This document shows, one piece after another, positions 1-11,482 of a stretch of 64,000 nucleotides of DNA. Position numbers and translations under genes: made by a program. The stretch is from Euryodendron excelsum (lineage: Eukaryota; Streptophyta; Magnoliopsida; Ericales; Pentaphylacaceae): contig CM065377.1 in assembly GCA_033060915.1 (NCBI GenBank), positions 39,499,183 to 39,563,182 on the forward strand, written 5' to 3'. How positions within the stretch are numbered: the first letter of the stretch is position 1; every line of letters starts with the position of its first letter. The notes under the pieces were generated by a model. The model worked only from the letters and a program-made list of their open reading frames with translations, made no database searches and had not been told where the DNA came from.

Positions 1-2985
1 CTGTACTCTCTCGTTAGAACTCACCCTCCCGGAAGAATGAGTGCGACTAGGTTTAAATTGAAAATAGATTTGAATAAAGGGCTGTTGAAAAACATTTGGA
101 GTCGCCACCTAACTTGATTAAGGTGAGTTAGGTCACCTAAAAATTAAGAATAATCCGAAGACTACACCTAGGGTTTTGGAAAACGATTTTGAAAATATCT
201 CTTCAAGAGAGGGTTTTCAATAAAATAAGTTGTTTGGCAACCTTTAGAAAATACGTAAGCCCTTTTTTGAAAATAACTCCGTTTTGGTCTTTCGAAAACA
301 GTTATCTAGGTTCGGAGGTTGGTTACGTGTAGGGAAGACGCACTAAGCTATCACCCTACCCCGCCCTTTCAGTACCTACATGTCAATCCACCCTAGATTC
401 ACCTACGAGAGTCTTCAACTAACAAATGATTCAATCCTATCCACTTTGAAAAACAATGTTTGAAAAGAAACTAACATGATGTATGATATGTAAGTGCAAG
501 AAAAGAGAATTGAAAAATAGATTTAGAAAGAAATTGATTTGATTTGAGAAGGAAGAGATAGAAGTTTGAATTTGGAAAGAAGGTTTTGGAAATTGAAAAT
601 AGAGATTTGGAAATAGAAATTTGGAATTGGAAGTTTGAAAATAGATTGGAGATTTGAAAAGATTGTGGAATTTGAGATTTGGAAAATGTGGAGACCGCAC
701 CCATGAGGGTTGCCTACGTATCCCTTTGGAGGAATCAAGTCAGTCGTAGTTCGGAAAAGAGTCCGATAAAAAATAGAAGGTATAATTGGAAGAAAGAGAT
801 TAAGTTGGAAATTGGATTGGAAAATTGAGAGATTGAACCTCGATTGGAAGATTTTAAAGATTGGTTTTGAAAGACTTGGTTTTAGGAAACCTAGACTTAG
901 GAACTTAAAAAAGAAAAATCGGATTTGACTTGGAAAGATTTTAGAAGAGAATTAACTTGAATATTGGACTTGAAAGATTAGGAAAGCTTGGAATTTAGGA
1001 AAGATTCGGATTAGGAAAGTTTCGAAATAGGAAAGTGCCATTTTAGGAAAGTTTTGGTTTAGGAAAGTTTTGAATTAAGGAAATTTCAACTTAGGAAAGT
1101 TTTGAATTAAGAAAGTTTCATTTTAAAAAAGGTTTTGAAATAGAAAAGGTTTTGAAAATAAGAAAGTTTTGAGTTTAGAAAGTTTTAGACTAGGAAAGAT
1201 TTGAAGTTTAAGAAAGTTTAGAATTTAAGAAAGATTTGGGTTTAGAAAGATTTAACTTAAGAAAGTTTTGAATTTAGAAAACTTTGAATTTGGAAATATT
1301 TGAGATTTAGAAAGTTTAAGATTTAGAAAGTTTTAGAGTTTAAGCTTTAGAAAATCTTGAGATTAGGAAAGGTTTGAGTTTAAGAAAGATTTGAAAACTT
1401 AGATTTGGAAAGTTAAGATTTGAAAAGGGGTAGAATTAAGAAAGGGTTAAATTAGGAAAGATGTAAAGTTGAGTTTTAAAATTTAGAAAAGATTTTTATG
1501 TTCAAGTTTTGAAAACTTAAGCATTAGGAAACTAGAAGATTAGGAAAGAGTTGAATTAAGAAAGATTTGGATTAGGAAGGGATTGGATTTTGTTTCTAAA
1601 AGAGAAGGTTTGATTTTGTTTCCAAAAACGGAGGATTGGATCTAGTTTCCTAAATGGGAGATTGGATTTGATTTCCTAAAGGGAAGATTTGATTTGGCAA
1701 GGATTTGGAAAGGGAGGTTTTAGAAACCCTAGATTTGAAAGACCATAGTTCTGACGTAGAAAAGAGGTTTTTTTTTTTTGGAAACTTATGATTTTGACAT
1801 AGAAAGGGAGGTTTTGGAAACCTAGGTTTGGGTCAAGGTTAAAAATCACGTTTTTGGAAAGAAAATTAGGGTTTCCTAATTATGGGTCCTAGGATTTGAC
1901 TTGGGCTCTAAGGAAAGAGTTTTTTTAGAAAGTGCGTTTTTGGAAACGAAGATTTTGGAAGGCAATCCTAGAGAGGAGTTTCTAAAGAGGGAATTTTAAA
2001 AAGAGAAAGTTTTTGAAAAGATTTTTAAAAGGAGATTGTTGGAAATAAGTTTAGAGGGAGTTTTCTAAGAAGGAAACCTAGGGGAGTGTTTTTTTAGGAA
2101 AGGAATTGAAACGGAAGTTTTGAGAATAGATTTTTGGAGAGAGTTTTTAAAAAATAATTTTGGAAAGGAATTTAAAGAGAGCTTATGGAAAGCATGTTGG
2201 AAAAGAGATTTTTAGAAAGAGAGACTTTTGAAAAGAGAGTTTTTGGAGAGTATAAAAATGTCTCACTTTCTTAAAGCGATTCTAACTATAAGAAGGCTAG
2301 AACCACTTTAAGAAAGTGGTTTTGGAAAACAACAAGGAGTTGAAAATATGGACCATGTTGGTCACTTCAAATGTGACACTTTTCTAAGCAATCCTAGCCC
2401 TGGAAAGGCTATAATCACCCTAAGATTGTGGTTTTGAAAACAAGTTTTGAAAAAGAAGATTTTGGAGGTAATTTTGAAAACAAGTTTGAAAACGATTTTG
2501 AAAACGACTTTTGGAATAATGCAAGAATCATGATATGCACAATGCAAATTTAGGGTAGTGAACATACAAGGTTAATGCTTCACCACATAATCAAGGGGGC
2601 CGAACCCACGTGGTCTCTGGTTAGACTAAAAGAAAGCCTCCGACACGGTGACCCTCCAATAGCCTACCTTGTGTCTTCTTTATTTTGTTTGGCTTTGCGC
2701 GCCTTGCTTTCTTGCTTGGTCTTCATTTCAGTCTTTAAGGGCTTTGTCTTGGTCTTCAAATCTTCGTAGTTGCAGAACTCCAAGTCTTCAATGGAGGGTT
2801 GGAGGCTAGTGTATAAGTGTATAGGGGTGTGCGCGAGTGTATATGAGGCTAGGGTTTGTATATGGTGGCTAGGGTTTGGAAAACCTAAGGAAGCTAGGGT
2901 TTAGGAAGTGTACAAGCTCTGTGTATCGAAAATTAGGATTTTCAGATTAAGTTTGCAGACCTCCTTCACACTAGAAGAGGCTTTG

Positions 2986-2993
2986 TATTTATA
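2986..2993 (-). promoter_or_regulatory. TATA box of LTR copy 1
   Basis: TATAAATA on the - strand, at the position conserved in copies at 8285, 23043 and 53730. It sits directly downstream (in LTR orientation) of the palindrome cluster at 3010-3107. Confidence 0.6.
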
Positions 2994-3009
2994 GAGATGG
3001 AATAGACCT

Positions 3010-3107
3010 AGCGCCTATTGTAGTGGCGCTAGGGCAAAATTCCTCTTGGCGCCATTAGGAGTGGCGCTAGGCCATTTCATGGCTTGGCGCCACTACTAGT
3101 AGCGCCA
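3010..3107. repeat. Cluster of three GGCGCC-core palindromes upstream of the TATA box
   Basis: Three imperfect palindromes at 3010-3030, 3046-3069 and 3084-3107, each built from arms containing GGCGCC or AGCGCC around a short centre. The same trio occurs at the same place in copies 2 and 3. Confidence 0.7.
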
Positions 3108-4299
3108 GCCAGTTGGGAAAGTTTGTAAGTCGGCAAGCAACATATCTTTGGAAGATTTGGGTGCCTATACTAGTGACTACCATACAATTTTTAGCCTGGC
3201 TTCACTAGGAGTGACTACGGAAAGTTCGGGAATGATTTGAAGAGGCCGGGAATGACCCGGAGAGTCGGAAAAGGGGAGGAACACTTAGAATAGTGTCCCG
3301 GAGATATTTGACTTGAAAAATGAGGATAAGATGCGTCGAAAGGATTAACCAAGCCATTAAGGGCAAAACGGTCAACCAGGTTGGAACGCTACCGGGACGG
3401 ACCCGAAATGTCCCGAAAAAAGACTCGAGATTTGGAAATATTATTCAAAATGTTCCCAAAGGCTTGTTGGTTTGATACCCAGAGCCGGTGTGGTTGGAAA
3501 AGGCGACCGGCCCACCAGGGGCAAAACGGTTATTTTGCACCGGGTTTGCCGGAATTGACTCGGAATGATTCGGGAAGGTAAAGGAAGGTTGGGAGCACTA
3601 TAAGAAGCATTCCCGCGAGGTTACCGATTTGATACCCAGAGCCGGTATAGTTCCCGAGGCATTCGAATGCTTAGGGGCAAAATGATCATTTTGACCGAAA
3701 AGTATCGAAATTGGCCCGAAACTGACTAGAAGGCACCTAATCATGCCGAATTGCCTTCAAGACAATCTTGAAAGGTTAGACTTACCATTATGAGGATTCA
3801 AATGTGTTCTCAAGAAACATGTCGGAAAATGGCCCTAGGGGCAATTTGGTCATTTTTCACCAAAGTGGGCTAGCAGGCACCGGTGTTGACCTGGGTTTTG
3901 AGTGTTTTTATCACTCTGACGGCGGTCGCGTGATACAGGGGTTTGTTGGCAATTTCCTATATCGACCTGTTTGCAAGTATTTTTATTACTCTGACAGTTG
4001 CGATGTTTGCGAGTATTTCCGCTACTCTGACGGTTCGTGATCATTCCCGAGATTACCTGATCTCGGGAAGCTGCTAAAGAGACTTAGCGCCTGAGAATCA
4101 ACTGTCTTGAAAGGTGTGCCTAAAGGATATTTTTGCATTGGCGGGCTAGCAGGAACCAAAGGTAGACCGTTCTACCATCTAGGGTACTTGGGGTCTCGTC
4201 CCGGTTGACAGGTTTAAAGGGACTTACTGTTTGGAAAAGATTTTTTTCAAAAAATGTGCCAAACTGTCTTGAGGAATAAACTGTCTCGAGAGACGGATT

Positions 4300-4640
4300 A
4301 GAATTGGAAAGGGGACTTACCGTCTTAGGAAAGACGCGCCTGATTTGGAATTGGAAAGAGGACTTACTGTCTTCGGAAAAACGCGCCTGATTTGGAATTG
4401 AAAAGGGGATTTACCGTCTTTGAAAAAACGTGCCTAATCTGGAATAGATTTACCGTCTCGAGGAATCAATTGTTTGGAGAGAGGGATTGGAATTGGAATT
4501 GAAAAGGGGACTTACCGTCTTCGGAAAGACGTGCTTGATTGAATTGATTTACCGTCTCGAGGAATCAACTGTCTCGAGAGAGGGATTGGAATTGGAAAAG
4601 AAAAGGGGACTTATCATCTTCGGAAAGACGTGCCTGTTTT
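4300..4640. repeat. About 50-bp tandem repeat in LTR copy 1
   Basis: Repeated units around the phrase GGGGACTTACCGTCTT, followed by AAGACGCGCCTGATTTGG, at spacing near 50 bp. They are interrupted by the CTCGAG-containing segment that forms the 81-bp array in copy 2. Confidence 0.65.
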
Positions 4641-4836
4641 GGAATTAGAAAGGGCAATGCCTCTAAGGGCATTTTGGTCATTATGCCTCTATTTGGGCCT
4701 GGTAGGACCCGCGAAGCGATAAATTGGTGGGATTAGACTTAGAAAGTTAAATTGGATTCAAATATGCTCACAATGACTTGAACACAAGTCTGGATGGAGT
4801 GAAGACTGCTGAGCGGTCAAAAATGGGGTGCTTATA

Positions 4837-4884
4837 ATGTAGCACCCCATGCACAGCCGAACCTCTGCCGGATTTAGGACACGC
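4837..4884 (+). other. 48-bp leader fragment of element A between two LTR copies
   Basis: The segment carries CATGCACAGCC followed by AACCTCTGCCGGATTTAGG. This matches the leader downstream of the primer binding site of the element at 57570-57610. It is the left part of the site in which LTR copy 2 inserted; the sequence resumes at 10115. Confidence 0.7.
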
Positions 4885-5729
4885 TGTCGCGCCTAGATTT
4901 TTCGCACTTGAGGAATACTCACCCAAGCAGGAAAAATGCTGTACTCTCTCGTTAGAACTCACCTTCCTAAAAGAATGAGTGCGACTAGGTTTGAATTGAA
5001 AAATTGATTTGAATAAAGGGCTTTTGAAAAAGATTCGAGTCGCCACCTAACTTGATTAAGGTGAGTTAGGTCACCTAAAAACTAAGAGGAATCCGAAGAC
5101 TACACTTAGGGTTTTGGAAAAAAAATTTTGGAAAACATCCTCAAGAGAGGGTTTTTTAAGAAAACAGGTTGTTTGACAACCTTTGGAAAACATTTAGCCC
5201 TTTTTAGAAAAATAACTCCTTTTGGTCTTTGAAATCAGTGATCTAGGTTTGGAGGTTGGTTACGTGTAGGGAAGACGCACTAAACTATCACTCTACCCCG
5301 CCCTTTCAGTACCTACATGTCAATCTACCCTAGATTTACCTATGAGAGTCTTTAACTAACTCGTGTTCAATCCTATTTCACTTTAGAAAAACAATGCTTA
5401 AAAAAAAACATGATGCATGATATGCAAGTGCAATAGAAGATAATTGATTTAGAAAATAGATTTGAAAAGAGATTGATTTGAAATTAATTTGATTTGAAAA
5501 TAGATTTAAAGAGATGGAATTGAAATTGGAAAGTTTGAAAATTTGGAAATAGAAATTTGGAAATAGAAATTTTGAAATTGGAATTTTAGATTTGAAAAGT
5601 TTTTGAAAACCGCACCCATGAGGGTGAAATTGAAAGTTTGAAAAGTATTGTGATCGCACCTATGAAAGTTGCCTACGTATCCCTTTGGGGGAATCAGGTC
5701 AGTCGTAGTTCGGAGCAGAGTCCGATCGA

Positions 5730-6720
5730 AAAGAGTTGATTTGAAGAAGGAGATTGAATTGGAAGATTGAGAGATTGAACTTAGAATGGAATATTGAAGA
5801 TTAGAAATTAGAATTTTTGAAATTGAGAATGTTGAATTTTGATTTGAAAAGATAGAACTTGGAAGAAAGATTTAGACTTGTGTTGGAAAGACGAAGGTTT
5901 AGGAAACCTAGACTTAGGAAAGATAGGATTTAGGAAAGACTTGAGGTTTAAGGAAGATTAAACTTGAATGTTGGATTTGGAAAGATCTTGGAAGATTTGG
6001 AAACTTGGAATTTAGGAAAGATTCGGATTAGGAAAGGTCCGATTTAGGAAAGTGTCATCTTTGGAAAGTTTTTGAATTAGGAAAGTTTTAGGTTTAGGAA
6101 AGTTTTGAATTTAAGAAAGTTTTGAAATTGGAAAGTTTGAAAATTGAAAAGTTTTGAATTTAGAAAGTTTTGAAATTGGAAAGTTTGAAAATTGGAAAGT
6201 TTTGAATTTAGAAAGTTTTGAAATAGGGAAGTTTGAAAATAGGAAAGTTTCGTTTTAGGAAAGGTTTGAAAAAGGAAAGTTTTCAATTTAGGAAATGTTT
6301 GAATTAAGAAAGTTTCAACTTAAGAAAGTCTTAAATTAAGAGAGTTTTGAGTTTAGAAAAGTCTTAGATTTGGAAAGATGTTGAAGTTTTGGAAAGTTTA
6401 AAGTTTAGAAAGATTTGGGTTTAGAAAGATTTAACTTAAGAAAGTTTTGAATTTAGGAAGCTTAGAATTTTAGAAAGATTTGAAATTTAGAAAGTTTTAG
6501 AGTTTAAATTTTAGAAAGTCTTGAAATTAGGAAAGGCTTGAGTTTAGGAAAGGTTTGAAAACTTAGGTTTAAGAAGTTAAGATTTGAAAAGAGGGTAGAA
6601 TTAGGAAAGGGTTGAATTAGGAAAGATTTGAAAGTTGAGCTTTAAAATTTAGGAAAGATTTTTATGTTCAAGTTTTGGAAACTTAAGATTTAGGAAAGTG
6701 GAAGTTTAGGAAGGATTTGA
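5730..6720 (-). repeat. Degenerate A/G-rich repeat tract in LTR copy 2
   Basis: Long run of short degenerate units of the type TTTAGGAAAGTTTTGAAT, purine-rich on the + strand. It lies in the part of the LTR downstream of the TATA box (R-U5). Similar tracts occur at 780-1580, 24540-25460, 46100-46518 and 55400-56120. Open frames inside it are compositional artefacts. Confidence 0.7.
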
Positions 6721-7857
6721 ATTAGGAAGGAATTGGATTTGGTTTGTAAAAGAAAAGGTTGGATTTTGTTTCCAAAAATGGAGAATTGGATTTGGTTTCC
6801 TAAACGGGAATATTTGATTTGGTTTCCTAAAGGGAAGATAGGATTTGGCGAAGATTTGGAAAGGGAGATTCTAGAAGTCCTAGATTTGAAAAACCATAGT
6901 TTTGACGTAGAAAACAGGTTTTGGAAACATGTATATTTTTTATGTGAAAACAAGATGTTTTGGAAACCTAGGTTTAGGGCAAAATTTGAAAACCATGTTT
7001 TTGGGTAGAAAATTTAGGGTTTCCTAATTGTGGAATCTAAGGCTTGACTTGGGCTCTAAGAAAAGAGTTTTTGGAAAGTGCGTTTTTGAAAACGAAGGTT
7101 TTGGAAGGAAAACCTAGAGATTTCTAGAAGGAAGATTTTGGAAAAGAGAGTTTTTGGAAAGATTTTTGGGAGAGATTTTTTGGGAAGGTGAATCTAGGGA
7201 ATGTTTTTAGAAAGTGAATTTTGAGGAAAAGATTTTGGAGAGGAGTTGAAAAAGAGAGTTTTGAAAAATAGATTTTGGAAGAGAGTTTTTAGAAAACAAT
7301 TTTGGAAAGGAGAGTTTTAGGAAAGTATGTTGAAAAAGAGATTTTTTAGGAAGAGATTTTTGAAAAGAGAGAGAGTTTTGAAAAGTATAAAAACGTCTCA
7401 CTTCCCTAAAGCAATTCTAGCCATAAGAGGGCTAGAACCACTTTAAGAAAGTGGTTTTGGAAAACAATAAGATTTGAAAATATAGACCAAAAAGGTCACT
7501 TTTAATGTAACACTTTCCTAAAGCAACCCTAACCATGAAAAGGCTAGAATCACTTTAGAATTGTGGTTTTAAAAACAAGTTTTTGAAAAAGAGATTTTGA
7601 TGTAGTTTTGAAAACAAGTTTGAAAACGTTTTGAAAAACAACTTTGAAAACGGTTTTTGGAAGATGCAAGACTATGATATGCACAATGCAATTTGGGGTC
7701 GTGAACATACAAGGTTAAGGCTTCACCACATAATCAAGGGGGCCGGACCCACATGGTCTTTGGTTAGACCAGAAGAAAGCCCCCGACACGGTGACTCTCC
7801 AATAGCCCAATCTTACACATGGACCGGGAATCCCTTTGTTTCAAGTATGCAAAGAAA

Positions 7858-7876
7858 AGGGGGGGGGGGGGGGGGA
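7858..7876 (+). repeat. Homopolymer G tract
   Basis: About 17 consecutive G residues inside LTR copy 2. The matching place in copies 3 and 5 is a short C-rich run (near 23475 and 54130), so the tract has expanded in this copy, or its length is an assembly uncertainty. Confidence 0.7.
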
Positions 7877-8284
7877 AAGAGATGGGGGATTAAAATAGAG
7901 AAAACCCAAGTGGGTTAGGAGAGAGAAGAGAGAGGGGGGAAGTGCGAAAATTTAAATAGGGAGCCTACCGTATGTCTTGTTTATTTTGTGCGTCGTGCAG
8001 TCTTCAATCTTCGGTCTTCGTCTTGATCTTCGTCTTTTGTCTTCAACAGTTGTCTTCAAGCTTCGGGTTGCAGCTCCTCAAGTTTTCAAAAGATGGTTGA
8101 AGGCTAGTGTATGAGTGTATGGGGGTGTGTATGAGTGTATAGGAGGCTAGGGTTTGTGTATGATGGCTAGGGTTTGGAGAACCTAAGGAAACTAGGGTTT
8201 TTGGACGTGCTCGAGCTCTGTATATCGAAATATAGAATTCTTAGGTTAAGTTTGCAGACCTTTTTCACGTTGAATGAGGCTCTG

Positions 8285-8292
8285 TATTTATA
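8285..8292 (-). promoter_or_regulatory. TATA box of LTR copy 2
   Basis: TATAAATA on the - strand, directly downstream (LTR sense) of the three palindromes at 8309-8406. Position and context are conserved in the other LTR copies. Confidence 0.65.
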
Positions 8293-8308
8293 GAAGGAGG
8301 ACCAACCT

Positions 8309-8406
8309 GGCGCCTGTTGCAGTGGCGCCAAGGCAAACTTTACACTGGCGCCACTAGGAGTGGCGCCAGGCCATTTTCTGGCTTGGTGCCACTACTAGTG
8401 GCGCCA
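8309..8406. repeat. Three GGCGCC palindromes before the LTR TATA box
   Basis: Palindromes at 8309-8329, 8346-8368 and 8384-8406. The middle one is perfect: arms TGGCGCCACT and AGTGGCGCCA around AGG. The third has one arm mismatch. The trio sits immediately upstream of the TATA box in LTR sense. Confidence 0.75.
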
Positions 8407-9349
8407 GCCAATTAGGAAAGGTTTAAGGTCGGCAAGCAACGTATCTTTGACTAGATTTGGGCGCCTGTACTAGTGACTACCATGCAATTTTTAGCCTAGC
8501 TTCACTAGGAGTGACTCTGGAAAGTTCGGGAATGATTTAGAGGAGCCGGGAATGACCCGGAAGGCCGGAAAGGAGCAAGAACATTGAAAATAGTGTTCTG
8601 GAGGTATTTGACTTGAAAAGTGAGGACAAAATGTGTCGGAGAGGTTGACCGGGCCTTTAGGGGCAAAATGGTCAATCAGACTAGGAAACTGTCGAGACAA
8701 ACTCGGACTGTCCCAGGAGAAGACTTGGGATCTGGAAACATTATTTAGAATGTTTCCAGAGGTTGCCGGTTTGATTCCTAGAGCCGGCGTGGTCGGAAAA
8801 GGAGACCGGCCCACCAGGGGCAAAACGGTCATTTTGTACCGGGTTTGCCGAAACTGACTCGGAATGGTCCGGAAAGGTAAAGGAAGGTTGAGAATACTAT
8901 AAAAAGTATTCTCGGGACATTACCGCTTTGATACTCAAAGCCGGTATGGTCGAAGAAGGAGACCGGCCCTCTAGAGGCAAAACGGTCATTTTGTACCGGG
9001 TTGGCCGGAACTGACTCGGAATGATCCGGAAAGGTAAAGGTAGGTTGAGAATACTATAAAAAGTATTCTCGGGACATTACCGGTTTGATACCCAAAGCCG
9101 GTATGGTTCTCGGGGCGTTCGGATGCCTAGGGGCAAAATGGTCATCTTGACCGGAAAGTCTCGGAAAAGGTCCTAAGGGTAGTTTGGTCATTTTTCACCG
9201 AAGTGGGCTAACAGACACTGGTGTTGACCTAGGTTTTGAGTGTTTCCACCACTCTAACGGTGTGAGTATTTTCGCTACTCGGACGGGGTTGATGATTTGT
9301 GAGTATTTTCGCTACTCTAACGGTTTTGTGAGTAGTTTCGCTACTCGGA

Positions 9350-9755
9350 CCATCTCGTGGAATAAACTGTCTCGAGAGTGGGACTGGAAGGGGTCTTACC
9401 GTCTCCAAAGAGACGTGCCTGGATTGGAACCGTCTCGAGGAATAAACTGTCTCGAGAGAGGGATTGAAAAGGGGTCTTACCGTCTCCGAAGAGACATGCC
9501 TGGATTGGAACCGTCTCGAGGAATAAACTGTCTCGAGAGAAGGATTGGAAAGGGGTCTTACCGTCTCCAAAGAGACGTGCCTGGAATGGAACCGTCTCGA
9601 GGAATAAACTGTCTCGAGAGAGGGATTGGAAAGGGGTATTACCGTCTCCGAAGAGACGTGCCTGGATTGGAACCGTCTCGAGGAATAAACTGTCTCGAGA
9701 GAGGGATTGGAAAGGGGTCTTACCGTCTCCGAAGAGACGTGCCTGGGTTTTGAGT
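9350..9755. repeat. 81-bp minisatellite (about five units) in LTR copy 2
   Basis: Units restart at about 9418, 9499, 9580, 9661 and 9742 with the phrase GCCTGGATTGGAACCGTCTC. Each unit carries paired CTCGAG sites (GTCTCGAGG ... CTGTCTCGAGAG). As 81 is a multiple of 3, long frames stay open on both strands, but these are repeat artefacts and not genes. Confidence 0.85.
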
Positions 9756-11029
9756 GTTTCCGCCACTCTAACGGCGGTCGTCGTGACATAGGGGTTTGTT
9801 GCCAATTCCCTATATCGACCTATTTGTAAGTATTTCCGCTACTCTAACGGTTTTGTGAGTAGTTTTGCTACTTGGACCGTCTCGAGGAATAAACTGTCTC
9901 GAGAGAGGGATTGGAATTGGAATAGGAAAGGAGAATGCCCCTAAGGGCATTTTGGATATTTTGCCTCTATTTGGGCCTAGTGGGCCCGCGTAGCGATGGA
10001 CAGACAGGATTTGGACCTAGAGAATTGGATTCGATAGGAATATGCCCACAATGACTTGAAAACAAGTCTGGACGGAGTGTAAACTGCCGAACGGTCAAAA
10101 ATGGGGTGCTTACACACACGCATCAATTTCAAAACCAAGGAGGAAAAGGTGACCGCTTTACTTTCTTTTATTTTCTGTTCAATTCATACTATTATGCTAC
10201 TTAATCTTTGTCATTATGTTATGTATACATCTTTTTGCATCATAATTGCTCATGCATCGGAATTCAATTCAAGACAAGAGTTCCCAAAGTAACTCAAATC
10301 ATTGCATCTCCATGCATCTAATTAACCCCCAAAGAAAGGTCCAAAGGCCTTCTCACTGAAATTAAGCCAACCAAAACTCCTAAGGATACCAAGAGACCCA
10401 AAGGATTCATGGCATGCATTAAAGTCATCTCATAAAGAGGGGCCCTAATCCCTCTTCGTTCATGGAAATAGGGCTGCCAAGAAGACAAGGGGCAATCCGG
10501 AAGCAAGGTCTCTCACTGACCTCTACCAAAGAAGGTGAATCCGAAGACTCAAGAGCAGTATAGGATTTCAACTGTAAAAATAGAAAAGGTGAAAGCCCCA
10601 AAGAAAATGTTCCCCTTCTCCTTCAATTGTACTTTCAATTCCATGTACAAAGAAAGACAAATAATCAAATGTAATAAAACTGCCCTTCCTACTTTCATTG
10701 AATGTATGCATGAATGTGTGAATGAATGAATGAATAGGCGCACACAGGTACAGTATTGCATGTAGGGGCAACCCCCTATCTCCAAGAGTGAGCCAAAACA
10801 TCATAGCTAGTCCCCCTCGAATAGCAGGGGCATCCCTAAGTCATGCATTGCATAAAAACTTTTCAAAAACAGGCACTAACTTTTGCCTTAATTCTTGTCT
10901 TTTTAATTTTTCCTTTTCTTCTTCCCCATTTAAAGGTTAAATTCCAGACATAAAGAAAGAAGGAAGAAACCGGTCAGAACTCCACTCGATATCAGAAAAT
11001 CGATCCTCACCAAATATTGGATACTAATC

Positions 11030-11284
11030 ATGGCAACAAAACAAAATGCTTCTACAACTAACAACCCTGTCACTCGTGAGGACATCAATGAGATCAAAAG
11101 CAAAATAGATGAAATATTCAAGCTAGTACAGGAAATGGCGTTCAAAAGGCCCGCTCCAACTGTGCCCTCAGCTTCAGTACCACCCAACCACCCACTTAGG
11201 CAGGGGCAAGCCCAAATATTGGGAGAATTGGCAAGACTCAAAGAGAAAATGATAGGGCTGGAAACCACTGTTTCATCGCTATAG
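11030..11284 (+). pseudogene. gag N-terminal fragment (coiled-coil type)
   Basis: An 84-codon frame starting at an ATG. The product begins MATKQNAS and has a heptad-like stretch (EDINEIKSKIDEIFKLVQEM), then a Pro-rich linker and a second helix (ILGELARLKEKMIGLETTV). This style is common at the N-terminus of Gag in plant Tat-clade Ty3/gypsy elements, where coiled coils support assembly; that assignment is inferred from style and position. It stops at TAG and no capsid-like domain follows in frame. The related element near 58499 starts gag in a similar way. Confidence 0.5.
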
Positions 11285-11482
11285 CCCCACACAAACATAG
11301 TTAACCTTGAGGGACAAAAGGAGTCATCCTCCCCTCTGAATGATGTCACCCAACCACAACTTGTGCACCATCTCGCAGCTTTACCCAACCTGCGTGACTC
11401 TACCAACTTCTTTGCCTAAGAACTCAGTAAAAGTCAAACCTCAGCTAAAAATGAGCATGTCCCTTCCCCAGAGAAAAGAAAA

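Larger units (their letters stand above)
1..4836 (-). mobile_element. Giant LTR, copy 1 (Tat/Ogre-like), window-edge partial
   Basis: Non-coding LTR of a large Ty3/gypsy-type element, read on the - strand. It aligns along its length with the copy at 4885-10114 and lacks only about the last 54 bp of the family at the window edge. It ends at 4836 in ...GGGGTGCTTATA, a one-base variant of the family terminus TGCTTACA. Inside are the same modules as the other copies: an A/G-rich region of degenerate repeats (about 780-1580), TATA box (2986-2993), palindromes (3010-3107), telo-box-like CTAGGG motifs near 2850-2910, and about 50-bp repeats at 4300-4640. No coding capacity. The flanking target duplication cannot be tested because its left side lies outside the window. 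Confidence 0.8.
4885..10114 (-). mobile_element. Solo giant LTR, copy 2 (5230 bp)
   Basis: Complete LTR on the - strand with TG...CA type ends: it runs from TGTCGCGCCTAG at 4885 to GGGTGCTTACA at 10114. It is flanked by CACGC (4880-4884) and CACAC (10115-10119), a 5-bp target duplication with one change. The host is the leader of element A: the same leader phrase runs unbroken near 57590-57640. No primer binding site or internal region follows, so this is a solo LTR, the usual product of recombination between two LTRs. It contains the shared LTR promoter modules and a locally expanded 81-bp minisatellite. Confidence 0.85.

Noticed and set aside
437..738. Overlapping Phe/Ser-rich frames on the - strand, also seen near 5378-5659, 25544-25812, 45658-46011 and 56243-56542
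   Set aside because: All are the same C/T-rich R-U5 segment of the giant LTR read in different frames and with indels between copies. Frames are not conserved.
9184..9805. Long open frames on both strands (up to 189 codons) with repeated protein units
   Set aside because: They lie on the 81-bp minisatellite; the unit is a multiple of three, so several frames stay open on both strands. No conserved domain and no sign of a gene.
10930..11406. 158-codon - strand frame
   Set aside because: Antisense shadow of the gag N-terminal fragment at 11030-11284; no domain and no - strand gene context.
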